Positions 25,104 to 33,537 are shown, counted from the stretch's first letter. The stretch is DNA of 36,016 nucleotides from Chelativorans alearensis (GCF_010993735.1 NZ_WQNI01000026.1:1-36016), one strand, 5' to 3'. The notes: a model not told the origin generated them from the letters alone. Numbers and translations: made by a program.

Positions 25104-26681
25104 ATGACCATCCCGGACACAGCCGCCGAGGCACACCCGGAGGGCGGCCGCACGCGGCGTGGCGGCCGTGCGGCAAAGCGGGACAGCATGGCCGACGCCT
25201 TCGACCAGCCTCCCTTCCGCCAGCTGACCGTTCCCTTCCCGCCGACGGGTCTCCTGTCCGAGGACGAGCTGGAATCGATCCACCTCGCCTCGCTTAAGGT
25301 GTTGAAGGAAATCGGCATCGAGGTGCTGCACGACGAGGCGCGCGCCATCATGCGCCGCCATGGCGCCGATGTGCGCGAGGATACGCACCGGGTGCATTTC
25401 GACAGCGACATGGTGCTGGAGTTCATCGCCCATTGCCCGTCCGAGTTTACCGTCCATGCGCGCAATCCGGCGCACGACCTGCGCATGGGCGGCAACAACA
25501 TCATATTCGCGCAGATCGGCTCCGCGCCCAACTGCTCCGACACGGATAGCGGGCGGCGGCCGGGGAACCAGGCCGACTTCCGCAATTTCGTGAAGCTCGC
25601 CCAGATGCACAACATCGTCCACTGCCTGGGCGGCTACCCGGTGGAGCCGATCGACATCCACGCCGGCATCAGGCATCTGGAATGCCTGCGCGACATCACC
25701 ACGCTGACCGACAAGACCTTTCACATCTATTCGCTGGGCAGGGAGCGCAACCAGGACGGCATCGAGATCGCCCGCATCGCCCGCGGCGTGAGTGCCGAGC
25801 AGCTTCGCGACGAGCCCTCCTGCTTCACCGTCATCAACACCAACTCGCCGCTGAAGCTCGACATCCCGATGCTGGAGGGCGTCATCCAGATGGCGACCCA
25901 CGGCCAGGTGGTCATCGTCACGCCATTCACGCTGGCGGGCGCCATGGCGCCCATCACCGTCGCCGGGGCCCTGGTGCAACAGAACGCCGAGGCGCTCGCC
26001 GCCCTCGCCTTTTCGCAGATGGTGAGGAAGGGCGCGCCCGTCGGCTATGGCGGCTTCACCTCCAATGTCGACATGCGCTCCGGCGCGCCTGCCTTCGGCA
26101 CGCCCGAATCCATGAAAGCGCAGCTTATCGGCGGCCAGCTCGCCCGCCGTTACGGCATCCCCTACCGCAGCTCCAATGTCTGCGCGGCCAATACGGTCGA
26201 CGCGCAGGCGGCCTACGAGAGCGTCTTTTCGCTGTGGGGCTGCATCCACGGCGGTGCCAACCTCGTCAAGCACGCGGCCGGCTGGCTAGAGGGCGGGCTG
26301 TGCTGCTCCTACGAAAAAATGATGCTCGACTTCGACCTCCTGCAGATGGTGGCGGAGTTCCTCACCCCGCTCGACCTGTCGGAGGATGCGCTTGGCGTGG
26401 AGGCCATCCGCGAGGTAGGCCCGGGCGGCCATTTCTTCGGCTCCCCACACACCCAGGCGCGCTACAAGACCGCCTTCTACTCACCGATCATCTCCGACTG
26501 GCGCAACTACGAGACCTGGGCGCAGGCCGGTAGCCCGACGGCCATCGAGCATGCCAACCGGCTGTGGAAGGAGCGGCTGGCCACCTACGAGGCGCCACCG
26601 ATGGACGAGGCGATCCGCGAGGAGCTGGACGCGTTCGTGGAGCGACGAATCCGCGAGGGCGGGGCGCCGACGGATTTTTAG
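25104..26681 (+). CDS. MttB-superfamily (COG5598) methyltransferase, non-pyrrolysine
   Basis: A 525-residue TIM-barrel protein of the trimethylamine methyltransferase superfamily. The frame is open throughout with no amber codon, so it is not a pyrrolysine enzyme and belongs with the MtgB-like branch, whose characterised members demethylate glycine betaine, proline betaine or carnitine onto a corrinoid protein. Shared landmarks with the second copy at 34493 are an N-terminal LASLKVLKEIGIEVLHDEA, VHARNPAHDLRMGG, TPFTLAGAMAPITVAG, RSGAPAFGTPES, HAAGWLEGGL-SYEKMMLDFDLLQM, AIREVGPGGHFFGSPHTQA and a C-terminal YEAPPMDEAIREELDAFVERR. A basic N-terminal tail (RTRRGGRAAKRD) resembles the N-terminus of the second copy. 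It is followed 70 bp later by an FAD-GcvT demethylating dehydrogenase. The substrate is not determined, and no corrinoid protein is encoded beside it. Confidence 0.85.
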   Translation: MTIPDTAAEAHPEGGRTRRGGRAAKRDSMADAFDQPPFRQLTVPFPPTGLLSEDELESIHLASLKVLKEIGIEVLHDEARAIMRRHGADVREDTHRVHFDSDMVLEFIAHCPSEFTVHARNPAHDLRMGGNNIIFAQIGSAPNCSDTDSGRRPGNQADFRNFVKLAQMHNIVHCLGGYPVEPIDIHAGIRHLECLRDITTLTDKTFHIYSLGRERNQDGIEIARIARGVSAEQLRDEPSCFTVINTNSPLKLDIPMLEGVIQMATHGQVVIVTPFTLAGAMAPITVAGALVQQNAEALAALAFSQMVRKGAPVGYGGFTSNVDMRSGAPAFGTPESMKAQLIGGQLARRYGIPYRSSNVCAANTVDAQAAYESVFSLWGCIHGGANLVKHAAGWLEGGLCCSYEKMMLDFDLLQMVAEFLTPLDLSEDALGVEAIREVGPGGHFFGSPHTQARYKTAFYSPIISDWRNYETWAQAGSPTAIEHANRLWKERLATYEAPPMDEAIREELDAFVERRIREGGAPTDF

Positions 26682-26751
26682 TGGAACCCATGGAAAGCGA
26701 AGCGCCCCTTCAAGCTCTTGAATCACTTCCCGCATATACGGAAATAACCCC

Positions 26752-29352
26752 ATGAAATCCCATGCAAAAGCAGTTGTCATCGGCGGCGGCGTGGTGGGCT
26801 GCTCGGTGCTTTACCACCTCGCCCGCGCCGGCTGGGCGGATGTGCTTCTGATCGAGCGCTCGGAGCTGACATCCGGCTCGTCCTGGCATGCGGCCGGCGG
26901 CTTCCATACGTTGAACGGCGATCCGAACGTGGCGAAGCTGCAGGCTTACACCGTACAGCTCTATCGCGAGATCGAGGAACTCTCCGGCCAGTCCTGCGGG
27001 CTGCACCTGACGGGCGGCGTGATGATGGCCGATAGCCCGGAGCGCATGGATTTCCTGCGCCTGGCACACGCCAAGGGGCGGTATCTGGGCATGGAGACGG
27101 AGCTGATCACCCCGTCGGAAGCCAAGGCCATGTTCCCGCTCATGGACGAGACCAACTTCGTCGGCGCCATGTGGGACCCGGTGGAGGGCCATCTCGACCC
27201 CTCCGGCACCACCCACGCCTATGCGCGCGCAGCGCGCAAGCTGGGGGCGGAGATCGAATTGAGGAACCGGGTGGTGGAGCTGACGCAGGAGGCTGACGGC
27301 ACCTGGAACGTGGTCACCGAGAAAGGCACGGTGAAGGCCGAGCACGTGGTCAATTGCGGGGGCTTATGGGCGCGCGAGGTGGGGCGCATGGTCGGGCTGG
27401 AACTGCCGCTGCTCGCCATGGAGCACATGTATCTGTTGACCGAGCCGATGCCGGAGGTTGAAGAATTCAACCGCGCCACGGGGCGCGAGATGGTCGGCGT
27501 CATCGACTTCAAGGGCGAGATCTACACGCGGCAGGAGCGGAACGGCATCCTGCTCGGCACCTATGAGAAGGCCGCCAAGCCCTGGTCGGAACATGAGACG
27601 CCGTGGGACTTCGGCCACGAGCTTTTACAGCCGGACATCGACCGCATCTCTCCCTCGCTGGAGGTCGGCTTCCGCCATTTCCCGGCGCTTGAGAACGCCG
27701 GCATCAAGCAGGTTATCAACGGCCCCTTCACCTTTGCGCCGGACGGCAACCCGCTGGTTGGGCCGGTGCAGGGACTGACGAATTTCTGGTGTGCCTGCGC
27801 CGTCATGGCCGGCTTCTCCCAAGGCGGCGGCGTGGGGCTGGCGCTTTCCAACTGGATGGTGAACGGCGATCCGGGCTTCGACGTCTGGGGCATGGATGTC
27901 GCCCGTTTCGGCGAGTGGGCAACGCTGCGCTACACCAACGCCAAGGTGCGCGAGAACTATTCGCGGCGCTTCTCCATCCGCTTCCCCAACGAGGAGCTGC
28001 CGGCCGCGCGGCCGGCACAGACGACGCCGCTCTACGACGTGATGGTGCGCGACAACAACGCCGTGATGGGCGATTCGTGGGGCCTGGAGACGCCGCTCTG
28101 GTTCGCGCCGAAAGGCACGGAGCCGAAGGATATCGTCTCCTTCCACCGCTCCAACGATTTCGAGCATGTGGGGGGCGAGGTGCGCGCGGTGAGGAACGGC
28201 GTCGGCGTCACCGAGATCGCCAATTTCGCCAAATACGCGGTCTCGGGGCCGGGTGCGGCCGCCTTCCTCGACCGGCTGATGACCAACCGCATGCCGAAGA
28301 CGGGCCGCATCGTACTGTCGCCGATGCTCAACGAGTTCGGCAAGCTGATCGGCGATTTCACCATCGCGCGGGCCGGCGAGGAGCGCTTCATGGTGTGGGG
28401 CTCGTCGGCCGCGCAGGTCTACCACATGCGCTGGTTCGAGAAGCACCTGCCGAAGGATGGCCCAAGGGACAGCGAAGTGAGGATCCACCGCTTCGACCAG
28501 ACGCTGGTGGGGCTGTCCATCGCCGGGCCGAAATCGCGGGAGGTGCTGGAAAAGCTTGTCGACACGGATGTCTCGAGGGGCGCCTTCCGTTTCATGGACT
28601 TCCGCGAGATGGCGGTGGCCGGCGCGCCCTCTATGGTCAATCGCCTCACCTATACCGGCGACCTCGGCTACGAGATATGGATGCCGCCAGCCTACCAGCG
28701 GCGTGTTTATGAAGGCATCAAAGAGGCAGGCGCCGAGTTCGGCATTGTAGATTTCGGCATGCGGGCGCTTCTGTCCATGCGGCTTGAGAAGAATTTCCCC
28801 ACCTGGTTCCGCGAGCTACGCCCCATCTATGGGCCCTTCGAAGGGGCGATGGAGCGCTTCGTCAAGCTGGAGAAGAACGATTTCATCGGCTACGAGGCGG
28901 CGGCAAGGGAGAAGGCAAAGGGGCCGAGGCTGCGCCGTGTCTCCTTCATCGTCGAGGCGCTGGATGCCGACGTGATGGGTGATGAGCCGATCTGGGCGAA
29001 GGTGGGCAAGAAGGATTTTGGCACTGTGGAGAAGCCGCACGGCTTCGGAGCGCCGCGCTTTACGGCCGGCGGCGCGGCCGTGCAAAGAAGCGAGGGTGGC
29101 GGCGCGAGCCGCGAGGACCCGGCGCACATCCGCGGCATCGCAGACGGCGAATGGCGCGTCGTCGGGTGGGTGACGTCCGGCGGCTATGCGCACTTCGTGG
29201 AAAAATCCATGGCTCAGGGCTATCTGCCGGCGGAACTGGCGGAAGACGAGAGCGAGGGCCTGTTCGAGATCGAGATCCTCGGCCAGCGCCGCCCGGCCCG
29301 CATCAATCTTCTGCCGCCGTTCGATCCGGAAGGGGAGCGGATGCGGGGGTAG
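26752..29352 (+). CDS. Dimethylglycine/sarcosine dehydrogenase-like FAD-GcvT fusion enzyme
   Basis: An 866-residue two-part enzyme. The N-terminal DAO-type FAD domain has VVIGGGVVGCSVLYHLARAG (8-27) and SGSSWHAAGG, with His46 at the position of the covalent flavin histidine of dimethylglycine and sarcosine dehydrogenases. The C-terminal half is a GcvT-like tetrahydrofolate domain (MVNRLTYTGDLGYEIWMP, FGMRALLSMRLEKNFPTWFREL, VVGWVTSGGYAHFVEKSMAQGY). Such enzymes oxidatively demethylate N-methyl amines and pass the one-carbon unit to folate. Residues around 750-800 contain an insertion of about 50 residues (28996-29154) rich in Gly, Ala and Arg that I do not expect in the family. With the MttB-like gene before it, it would carry out sequential demethylation of a betaine. 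Exact substrate unknown. Confidence 0.88.
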   Translation: MKSHAKAVVIGGGVVGCSVLYHLARAGWADVLLIERSELTSGSSWHAAGGFHTLNGDPNVAKLQAYTVQLYREIEELSGQSCGLHLTGGVMMADSPERMDFLRLAHAKGRYLGMETELITPSEAKAMFPLMDETNFVGAMWDPVEGHLDPSGTTHAYARAARKLGAEIELRNRVVELTQEADGTWNVVTEKGTVKAEHVVNCGGLWAREVGRMVGLELPLLAMEHMYLLTEPMPEVEEFNRATGREMVGVIDFKGEIYTRQERNGILLGTYEKAAKPWSEHETPWDFGHELLQPDIDRISPSLEVGFRHFPALENAGIKQVINGPFTFAPDGNPLVGPVQGLTNFWCACAVMAGFSQGGGVGLALSNWMVNGDPGFDVWGMDVARFGEWATLRYTNAKVRENYSRRFSIRFPNEELPAARPAQTTPLYDVMVRDNNAVMGDSWGLETPLWFAPKGTEPKDIVSFHRSNDFEHVGGEVRAVRNGVGVTEIANFAKYAVSGPGAAAFLDRLMTNRMPKTGRIVLSPMLNEFGKLIGDFTIARAGEERFMVWGSSAAQVYHMRWFEKHLPKDGPRDSEVRIHRFDQTLVGLSIAGPKSREVLEKLVDTDVSRGAFRFMDFREMAVAGAPSMVNRLTYTGDLGYEIWMPPAYQRRVYEGIKEAGAEFGIVDFGMRALLSMRLEKNFPTWFRELRPIYGPFEGAMERFVKLEKNDFIGYEAAAREKAKGPRLRRVSFIVEALDADVMGDEPIWAKVGKKDFGTVEKPHGFGAPRFTAGGAAVQRSEGGGASREDPAHIRGIADGEWRVVGWVTSGGYAHFVEKSMAQGYLPAELAEDESEGLFEIEILGQRRPARINLLPPFDPEGERMRG

Positions 29353-29360
29353 GTCCCCCT

Positions 29361-30167
29361 TCAAGCGGGGGTGCGGAGACCGAGCGCGCGCTGGAAAACT
29401 GCCAGATGCTCCCGTGCGGTCGCTCTGCTCGTAATGAACGGCAAACCCTTCCGCCGCGCCGTCCAGCCGGCGACCACAAGGCCGGCGGATGCTGGCCTGA
29501 AGCGCCGGATGAGCGTCAGGGTCCGGCAGTCGACGGCGCAGGCGTCCGCCCTGCCCTCGGCCACCGCCAATGCCGAGGCACCGTGAGAACCCGTCGCAAT
29601 TCTCTCCGCAAACAGGGAAAAGCCCTCGCCCATCGCCTCCAGATCGCGCCGCAGGGCGATGAAACCGGACATGGAGTTGGGCTCGTTATAGGCAAAGCGC
29701 TTGCCGCGCAGCGTCTCGAGTGGGATGGAGGCGCGTCCGCCGGCGGGCGCGGCGATGGCCGGCGCATCGCCGCGCCGCATCAGGATGGCGCTCGAATAGA
29801 GCGCCCCTTCCCCGCCCTCATAGGCCGAATAGTCCGGCTGGCCGACCACCTGCACATGGGCTTCAAGCCCGGCCTCCATCGGTCCCCAGCAGGTTTGCGC
29901 CAGGAGGAGACGTGGATGCCGCCACAATGTCGCAAGATCGAGCTCCTCCGGGGCCAGCCTCGCCGGGTCCGGCGCGATCCGCCGGCCCACGGCGTCCCGT
30001 ATGCCGCCCGTAACCGCCGGCAGGTCGGCGTTGCGGCGGGCGAGCCGGAGAGGTGCGGCGATGCCTTCCGTCCGCAGGGCATCGCAAAGCCGCGCCCATT
30101 CGGTATCGGTCTCAGCCCGCATCTCGGGCCAGTCGTACATCGGCAGGGCGGCAACGAGACTGCTCAT
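29361..30167 (-). CDS. PhnD/SsuA-type substrate-binding protein without signal peptide
   Basis: A 268-residue protein with the fold pattern of PhnD-like periplasmic binding proteins: N-terminal SLVAALPMYDWPEM, LLAQTCWGPMEAGL, then GKRFAYNEPNSMSGFIALR, TGSHGASALAVAEGRADACAVDCRTLTLIRR and PFITSRA. Relatives in Rhizobiales are usually annotated phosphate/phosphonate-type ABC binding proteins, often without adjacent permeases. No signal peptide or lipobox is seen, so it may be cytoplasmic or a stand-alone sensor. It follows the desaturase gene on the same strand across a 46-bp gap with a hairpin, and converges with the FAD-GcvT gene 8 nt away. Confidence 0.72.
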   Translation of the reverse strand: MSSLVAALPMYDWPEMRAETDTEWARLCDALRTEGIAAPLRLARRNADLPAVTGGIRDAVGRRIAPDPARLAPEELDLATLWRHPRLLLAQTCWGPMEAGLEAHVQVVGQPDYSAYEGGEGALYSSAILMRRGDAPAIAAPAGGRASIPLETLRGKRFAYNEPNSMSGFIALRRDLEAMGEGFSLFAERIATGSHGASALAVAEGRADACAVDCRTLTLIRRFRPASAGLVVAGWTARRKGLPFITSRATAREHLAVFQRALGLRTPA

Positions 30168-30172
30168 GATGT

Positions 30173-30202
30173 GCCTTATCGGCCGTCGGCGCCGGATAAG
30201 GC
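30173..30202 (-). promoter_or_regulatory. Hairpin overlapping the translation start region of the PhnD-like gene
   Basis: GCCTTATC (30173-30180) and GATAAGGC (30195-30202) are perfect inverted repeats with a GC-rich loop, located between desaturase and binding-protein genes. On the transcribed strand the AAGG that may serve as the ribosome-binding site lies inside the stem, which could limit translation of the distal gene. No T-run follows, so it is not a typical terminator. Confidence 0.4.
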
Positions 30203-30213
30203 AAGGCCGGCAC

Positions 30214-31224
30214 CTATTCGTTCGCCGGCCTTGCCGGCACAGGCACGGTGCCCGCCTCTGTCAGCGAATGGCTGCGGGCGCGCGGGCGGAAGGCGCGCGG
30301 TGCATGCGGCTCGCGCTGCAGGGCCGGGTGCGGCACGGGCTCCTTGGCGCGGAAGGCGAAGTCCCTCAGAAGCGCGAGATAGTTCGGATAGGCGTAGCCG
30401 CCGTTCATGGCCAGCCACTCCGCGCGCCTTTCCCGGTAGAGCGCGGGCAGCCGGTACCACGGAACGGTGGGCCGCTTGTGATGCACGAGATGCAGGTTGT
30501 TGTTGAGGAAGAGGAGTGACAGCGGCGAGCGCTCGACGATGATGGTGCGCCCATCCGGCCGCTCCGACCACTGGTGCTCGGCGAAGGTGCGCACGGAGAT
30601 GAGCGACTGGCCAAGCCACGCCGGCACCAGGACGTAGAGCCATAACGGCATGCCGAAGCCTTGGGACACGATCGGCAGGACGATGGCAAGGCCCACGGCG
30701 TGCAGCGCCCAAGCCGTGCGCACGCCCCGGTCGCCCGCCGCGATCAGCTTCGCGTCCGAGGCGAAGAAGGCGGCGTTCATGATGAGCGGACCGAGGACGA
30801 AGCGGCCGATCATCGTGTTGTTGATCTTGAGGATGAGCTTGATCGCCTCCGGCAGTTCCTCGTACCGCCATAGCGCCCGGTAATAGCTCTCCGGATCCTC
30901 GAACGGGTCGGTGAGCCGCTCGTCGGCGTGGTGGCGCAGGTGCAATGCCTTGAAGCGGCGATAGGGATAGACGAGGCCGATGGGCAGGCCCACCAGCGCC
31001 TCGTTGACAGCCGAGTTGCGTGTCGGGTGGCCGTGCAGGCACTCGTGCATGAGCGAGGATTGCAGGGCGATCGTCACGGTAAGCGCGGCAAGCGCCGTCA
31101 GCGGCCAGTCGGGCCACAAGAAGATGCCGGCCGCTCCCCAGGCGGCATAGCAAAGCAGAATCAAGGCAATAGTCGGCCATTCAATCGCCGGAGGGCCGCG
31201 CCGGCTCTTGGTCTTGGGTTTCAT
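30214..31224 (-). CDS. Membrane fatty-acid-desaturase-family di-iron oxygenase
   Basis: A 336-residue integral membrane protein with the histidine boxes that bind two irons: HECLHGH (60-66), HLRHH (95-99), a middle EHQW (His217) and HLVHH (245-249). Two pairs of hydrophobic helices surround them. Family members desaturate or hydroxylate lipids, carotenoids, alkanes or small compounds; substrate is not readable. The start at 31224 (ATG, GGACAGC upstream) is preferred over a TTG at 31248. It is divergent from an XRE regulator and cotranscribed with the PhnD-like gene. Its place beside betaine genes suggests either membrane adaptation or an oxygenase acting on a methylated amine; the latter is speculation. 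Confidence 0.85.
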   Translation of the reverse strand: MKPKTKSRRGPPAIEWPTIALILLCYAAWGAAGIFLWPDWPLTALAALTVTIALQSSLMHECLHGHPTRNSAVNEALVGLPIGLVYPYRRFKALHLRHHADERLTDPFEDPESYYRALWRYEELPEAIKLILKINNTMIGRFVLGPLIMNAAFFASDAKLIAAGDRGVRTAWALHAVGLAIVLPIVSQGFGMPLWLYVLVPAWLGQSLISVRTFAEHQWSERPDGRTIIVERSPLSLLFLNNNLHLVHHKRPTVPWYRLPALYRERRAEWLAMNGGYAYPNYLALLRDFAFRAKEPVPHPALQREPHAPRAFRPRARSHSLTEAGTVPVPARPANE

Positions 31225-31274
31225 TGCTGTCCTGGTCTGCGGTGCCAAACCCCATGCCCGGCGCCGCGTCCGAT

Positions 31275-31296
31275 TCCTGACAGATAGATGTCAGGA
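31275..31296. promoter_or_regulatory. Inverted repeat upstream of the desaturase gene
   Basis: TCCTGACA-GATAGA-TGTCAGGA: perfect 8-bp arms with a 6-bp spacer, 51-72 bp upstream of the desaturase start in the divergent intergenic region. It is a candidate operator for the neighbouring XRE regulator or another factor, by symmetry and position only. Confidence 0.45.
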
Positions 31297-31360
31297 GAGA
31301 CTGGAAGCCGCAATGCGAGAATGCGCACAAAGCGATGCTTATCGGAAGCATCTACCCCAA

Positions 31361-31380
31361 TTGTTGACTTAAGTGAACAA
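31361..31380. promoter_or_regulatory. Palindromic operator overlapping the XRE-regulator promoter
   Basis: A 20-bp near-perfect palindrome centred on CTTAAG (half-sites TTGTTGACTT and AAGTGAACAA, one mismatch pair), 48-67 bp before the regulator start. It contains TTGACT (31364-31369), which could be a -35 element with a weak AAGATT -10 after 17 bp. Binding here would give autorepression. Confidence 0.55.
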
Positions 31381-31427
31381 ATGCGGAAGATTTACCAGAT
31401 TCCGCCATCGAATCCGGCAGGAGCCCA

Positions 31428-32276
31428 ATGGAAAAGATCATCGACAAGCGCGACCTGTCCGGAACATTCCGCGAGCGGCTGAAAGTGCTCATGTCGCGCT
31501 CGGGCCTCAACCAATCCGCCTTCGCTGCTGCCGTCGGCATCGACCGCTCGGCGCTGTCGCAGCTTCTCGCCGGCAGCTCCACGCGCCTGCCGCGCGCCGA
31601 GACGCTGATGAACATCGCCGCCCGGCATCAGGTATCGCTCGACTGGCTTCTGGGCCTCAGCCAGGACGAGGGGATTACCGGTGAATTGCGCGAGAACATG
31701 GAGATCGCGCAAGCCGAGGGCGGCTTCGACAGCACGCTTCTGGCCAAATGGCACGCCGAGGCGGTGGGCACCAAGATCCGCTACGTACCGTCGGGCATCC
31801 CCGACCTTCTGAGAAGCGAGGAGGTGATCTATTTCGAGGCCGATGCCGCCAAGACAAGCCGTGAGGCCCAGCGCGACGAGGCGCAGTACCGGGTGGACTA
31901 CAACCGGCGGCCGGAGACCGACATGGAGGTGTGCATGCCGCGCCAGACGCTGGAGCTTTTCGCCAGCGGCCTTGGCCGATGGCACGGCTTGCCGCGGGAC
32001 GTGCGCGCCGCGCAGCTTGCGCATATGGCAACCCTGATCGACGATCTCTACCCGACCTTCCGCCTGTTCCTCTTCGACTGGCGCGAGCGCTTCTCCGCCC
32101 CCTACACGATCTTCGGGCCCTATCGCGCCGCGATCTACATGGGCGGCATGTATCTGGTTCTGAACGCCCGCCAGACCATCACCACGCTGACGCGCCACTT
32201 CGACGGCCTCATCCGCATCGCCGAGGTGAACGCGCATGAAACGGCGGCGTTTGTGCGAAGCCTGAAGCCGGACTGA
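31428..32276 (+). CDS. XRE-family transcriptional regulator with C-terminal effector domain
   Basis: A 282-residue regulator. The N-terminal Cro/CI helix-turn-helix is clear (FRERLKVLMSRSGLNQSAFAAAVGIDRSALSQLLAG, about 14-49, and SLDWLLGLSQ about 70-79). The C-terminal 200 residues (including YFEADAAKTSREAQRDEAQYRVDYNRRPETDMEVCMPRQTLELF and FRLFLFDWRERFSAPYTIFGPYRAAIYMGGMYLVLN) match no ligand domain that I can name. GGCAGGAG precedes the start. Divergent from the desaturase/PhnD-like pair and upstream of betaine-homocysteine methyltransferase, so it likely senses a compound of the nearby methylated-amine genes; that is inference. Confidence 0.82.
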   Translation: MEKIIDKRDLSGTFRERLKVLMSRSGLNQSAFAAAVGIDRSALSQLLAGSSTRLPRAETLMNIAARHQVSLDWLLGLSQDEGITGELRENMEIAQAEGGFDSTLLAKWHAEAVGTKIRYVPSGIPDLLRSEEVIYFEADAAKTSREAQRDEAQYRVDYNRRPETDMEVCMPRQTLELFASGLGRWHGLPRDVRAAQLAHMATLIDDLYPTFRLFLFDWRERFSAPYTIFGPYRAAIYMGGMYLVLNARQTITTLTRHFDGLIRIAEVNAHETAAFVRSLKPD

Positions 32277-32386
32277 CGGGAGCCTCGCAATGCTGAACCG
32301 GCATGCCTGAGGCCGGGATGATGTCTCCCGCTTGCGGGTGCGGCGGCAACTTTTCTCCACGCATCCGCTCAGCCTCCATTGACCCC

Positions 32387-32406
32387 ATATAAAGACTTCT
32401 TTATAT
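32387..32406. promoter_or_regulatory. Perfect 20-bp palindrome upstream of betaine-homocysteine methyltransferase
   Basis: ATATAAAGA-CT-TCTTTATAT: 9-bp perfect arms and a 2-bp centre, 52-71 bp before the bmt start. It resembles, as far as I recall, the AT-rich palindromes assigned to ArsR-type methionine-cycle repressors (SahR/SamR) of Alphaproteobacteria, which would fit control by S-adenosylhomocysteine or SAM. Upstream, 32282-32313 contains a GCCTC/GAGGC hairpin after the XRE gene without a T-run. Confidence 0.65.
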
Positions 32407-32457
32407 CCTTATTCAATCTCCTAAACGTGCTGAGCGCAGTTATAGAAGGCGCCCCCA

Positions 32458-33480
32458 ATGCAAAACCCCATCGATGCGCTGATTGCCGAAAAGGGCGTGC
32501 TGCTCGCCGACGGCGCGACAGGCACCAATCTCTTCGATATGGGGCTGGAATCGGGCGAAGCGCCGGAGCTTTGGAACGAGTCCGCGCCTGAGAAGGTGGA
32601 GGCCCTGCACCAGGGCTTCGTCGATGCCGGCGCCGACATCATCCTCACCAATTCCTTCGGCGGTACCCGCCACCGGCTGAAGCTGCACCACGCCCAGGAC
32701 CGGGTGTTCGAATTGAACAGGCGGGCGGCCGAGATCGCCTGCCGGGTGGCCGCAAAAGCCGGGCGGCGCGTCATCGTCGCCGGCTCCGTCGGCCCCACGG
32801 GCGAGCTTCTGGTGCCGCTCGGCGCGCTCACTTACGAGGAGGCGGTCGAAGCCTTCGCCGAGCAGATCGAAGGGCTGAAGGCGGGCGGCGCCGAGGTGGC
32901 CTGGATCGAGACCATGTCGGCGCCGGACGAGATCCGCGCCGCGGCGGAAGCTGCCATCCGCGCCGGCCTGCCCTACACCTATACCGGCTCCTTCGACACA
33001 GCCGGACGCACCATGATGGGTCTGGCCCCGAAGGACATCCACGGTGTGGCCGAGGTGCTACCGGTAAAACCGGTTGCCGTCGGCGCTAATTGCGGCGTCG
33101 GCGCACCGGACATCCTCGCCGCCCTCCTCGACATGTCGGAGGCGCGGCCCGACAGCACCATCGTGATCAAGGGCAATTGCGGCATTCCCGAATTCCGCGG
33201 CACGGATATCCACTATTCCGGCACGCCGGAGCTGATGGCCGACTATGTACGGCTGGCGGTCGACGGCGGCGCCAAGATCGTCGGCGGCTGCTGCGGCACC
33301 TCTTTCCAGCACCTGGCGGCCATGCGCAAGGCGCTCGACGAACACAAGAAGGCCGCCGTCCGCCCCACCATCGCCGACATCGAGGCGCGCGTCGGCCCGA
33401 TGCGCAACAAGGGCGCCGCCCAGAGCGGCGCAGGAAGCGCTCCCGCCGGCCGGCGGGAACGGCGGCGGGCGCGGAGCTGA
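32458..33480 (+). CDS. bmt: Betaine--homocysteine S-methyltransferase
   Basis: Transfers a methyl group from glycine betaine to homocysteine, giving methionine and dimethylglycine. It is a 340-residue homocysteine-binding TIM barrel: LLADGATGTNLFDMG (15-29), TNSFGGT (64-70), AGSVGPTGELLVPLG (108-122), and zinc ligands Cys212 in GANCGVG and Cys278/Cys279 in GGCCGT, the spacing of BHMT-type enzymes. There is no cobalamin domain, so it is not MetH. A basic Ala/Arg-rich tail ends the protein. AGAAGGCG precedes the start. The dimethylglycine formed is a plausible substrate for the FAD-GcvT enzyme at 26752. Confidence 0.88.
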   Translation: MQNPIDALIAEKGVLLADGATGTNLFDMGLESGEAPELWNESAPEKVEALHQGFVDAGADIILTNSFGGTRHRLKLHHAQDRVFELNRRAAEIACRVAAKAGRRVIVAGSVGPTGELLVPLGALTYEEAVEAFAEQIEGLKAGGAEVAWIETMSAPDEIRAAAEAAIRAGLPYTYTGSFDTAGRTMMGLAPKDIHGVAEVLPVKPVAVGANCGVGAPDILAALLDMSEARPDSTIVIKGNCGIPEFRGTDIHYSGTPELMADYVRLAVDGGAKIVGGCCGTSFQHLAAMRKALDEHKKAAVRPTIADIEARVGPMRNKGAAQSGAGSAPAGRRERRRARS

Positions 33481-33537
33481 GCGGCGGGCCCACGGAACAT
33501 CGCCGCGCCACCAGCGGTCGACATAGGCCGCCGCTAC

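Noticed and set aside
29151-30506. 451-codon plus-strand frame overlapping the end of the FAD-GcvT gene and the PhnD-like gene
   Set aside because: Overlaps three supported genes, lacks domain motifs and has shadow-like composition.
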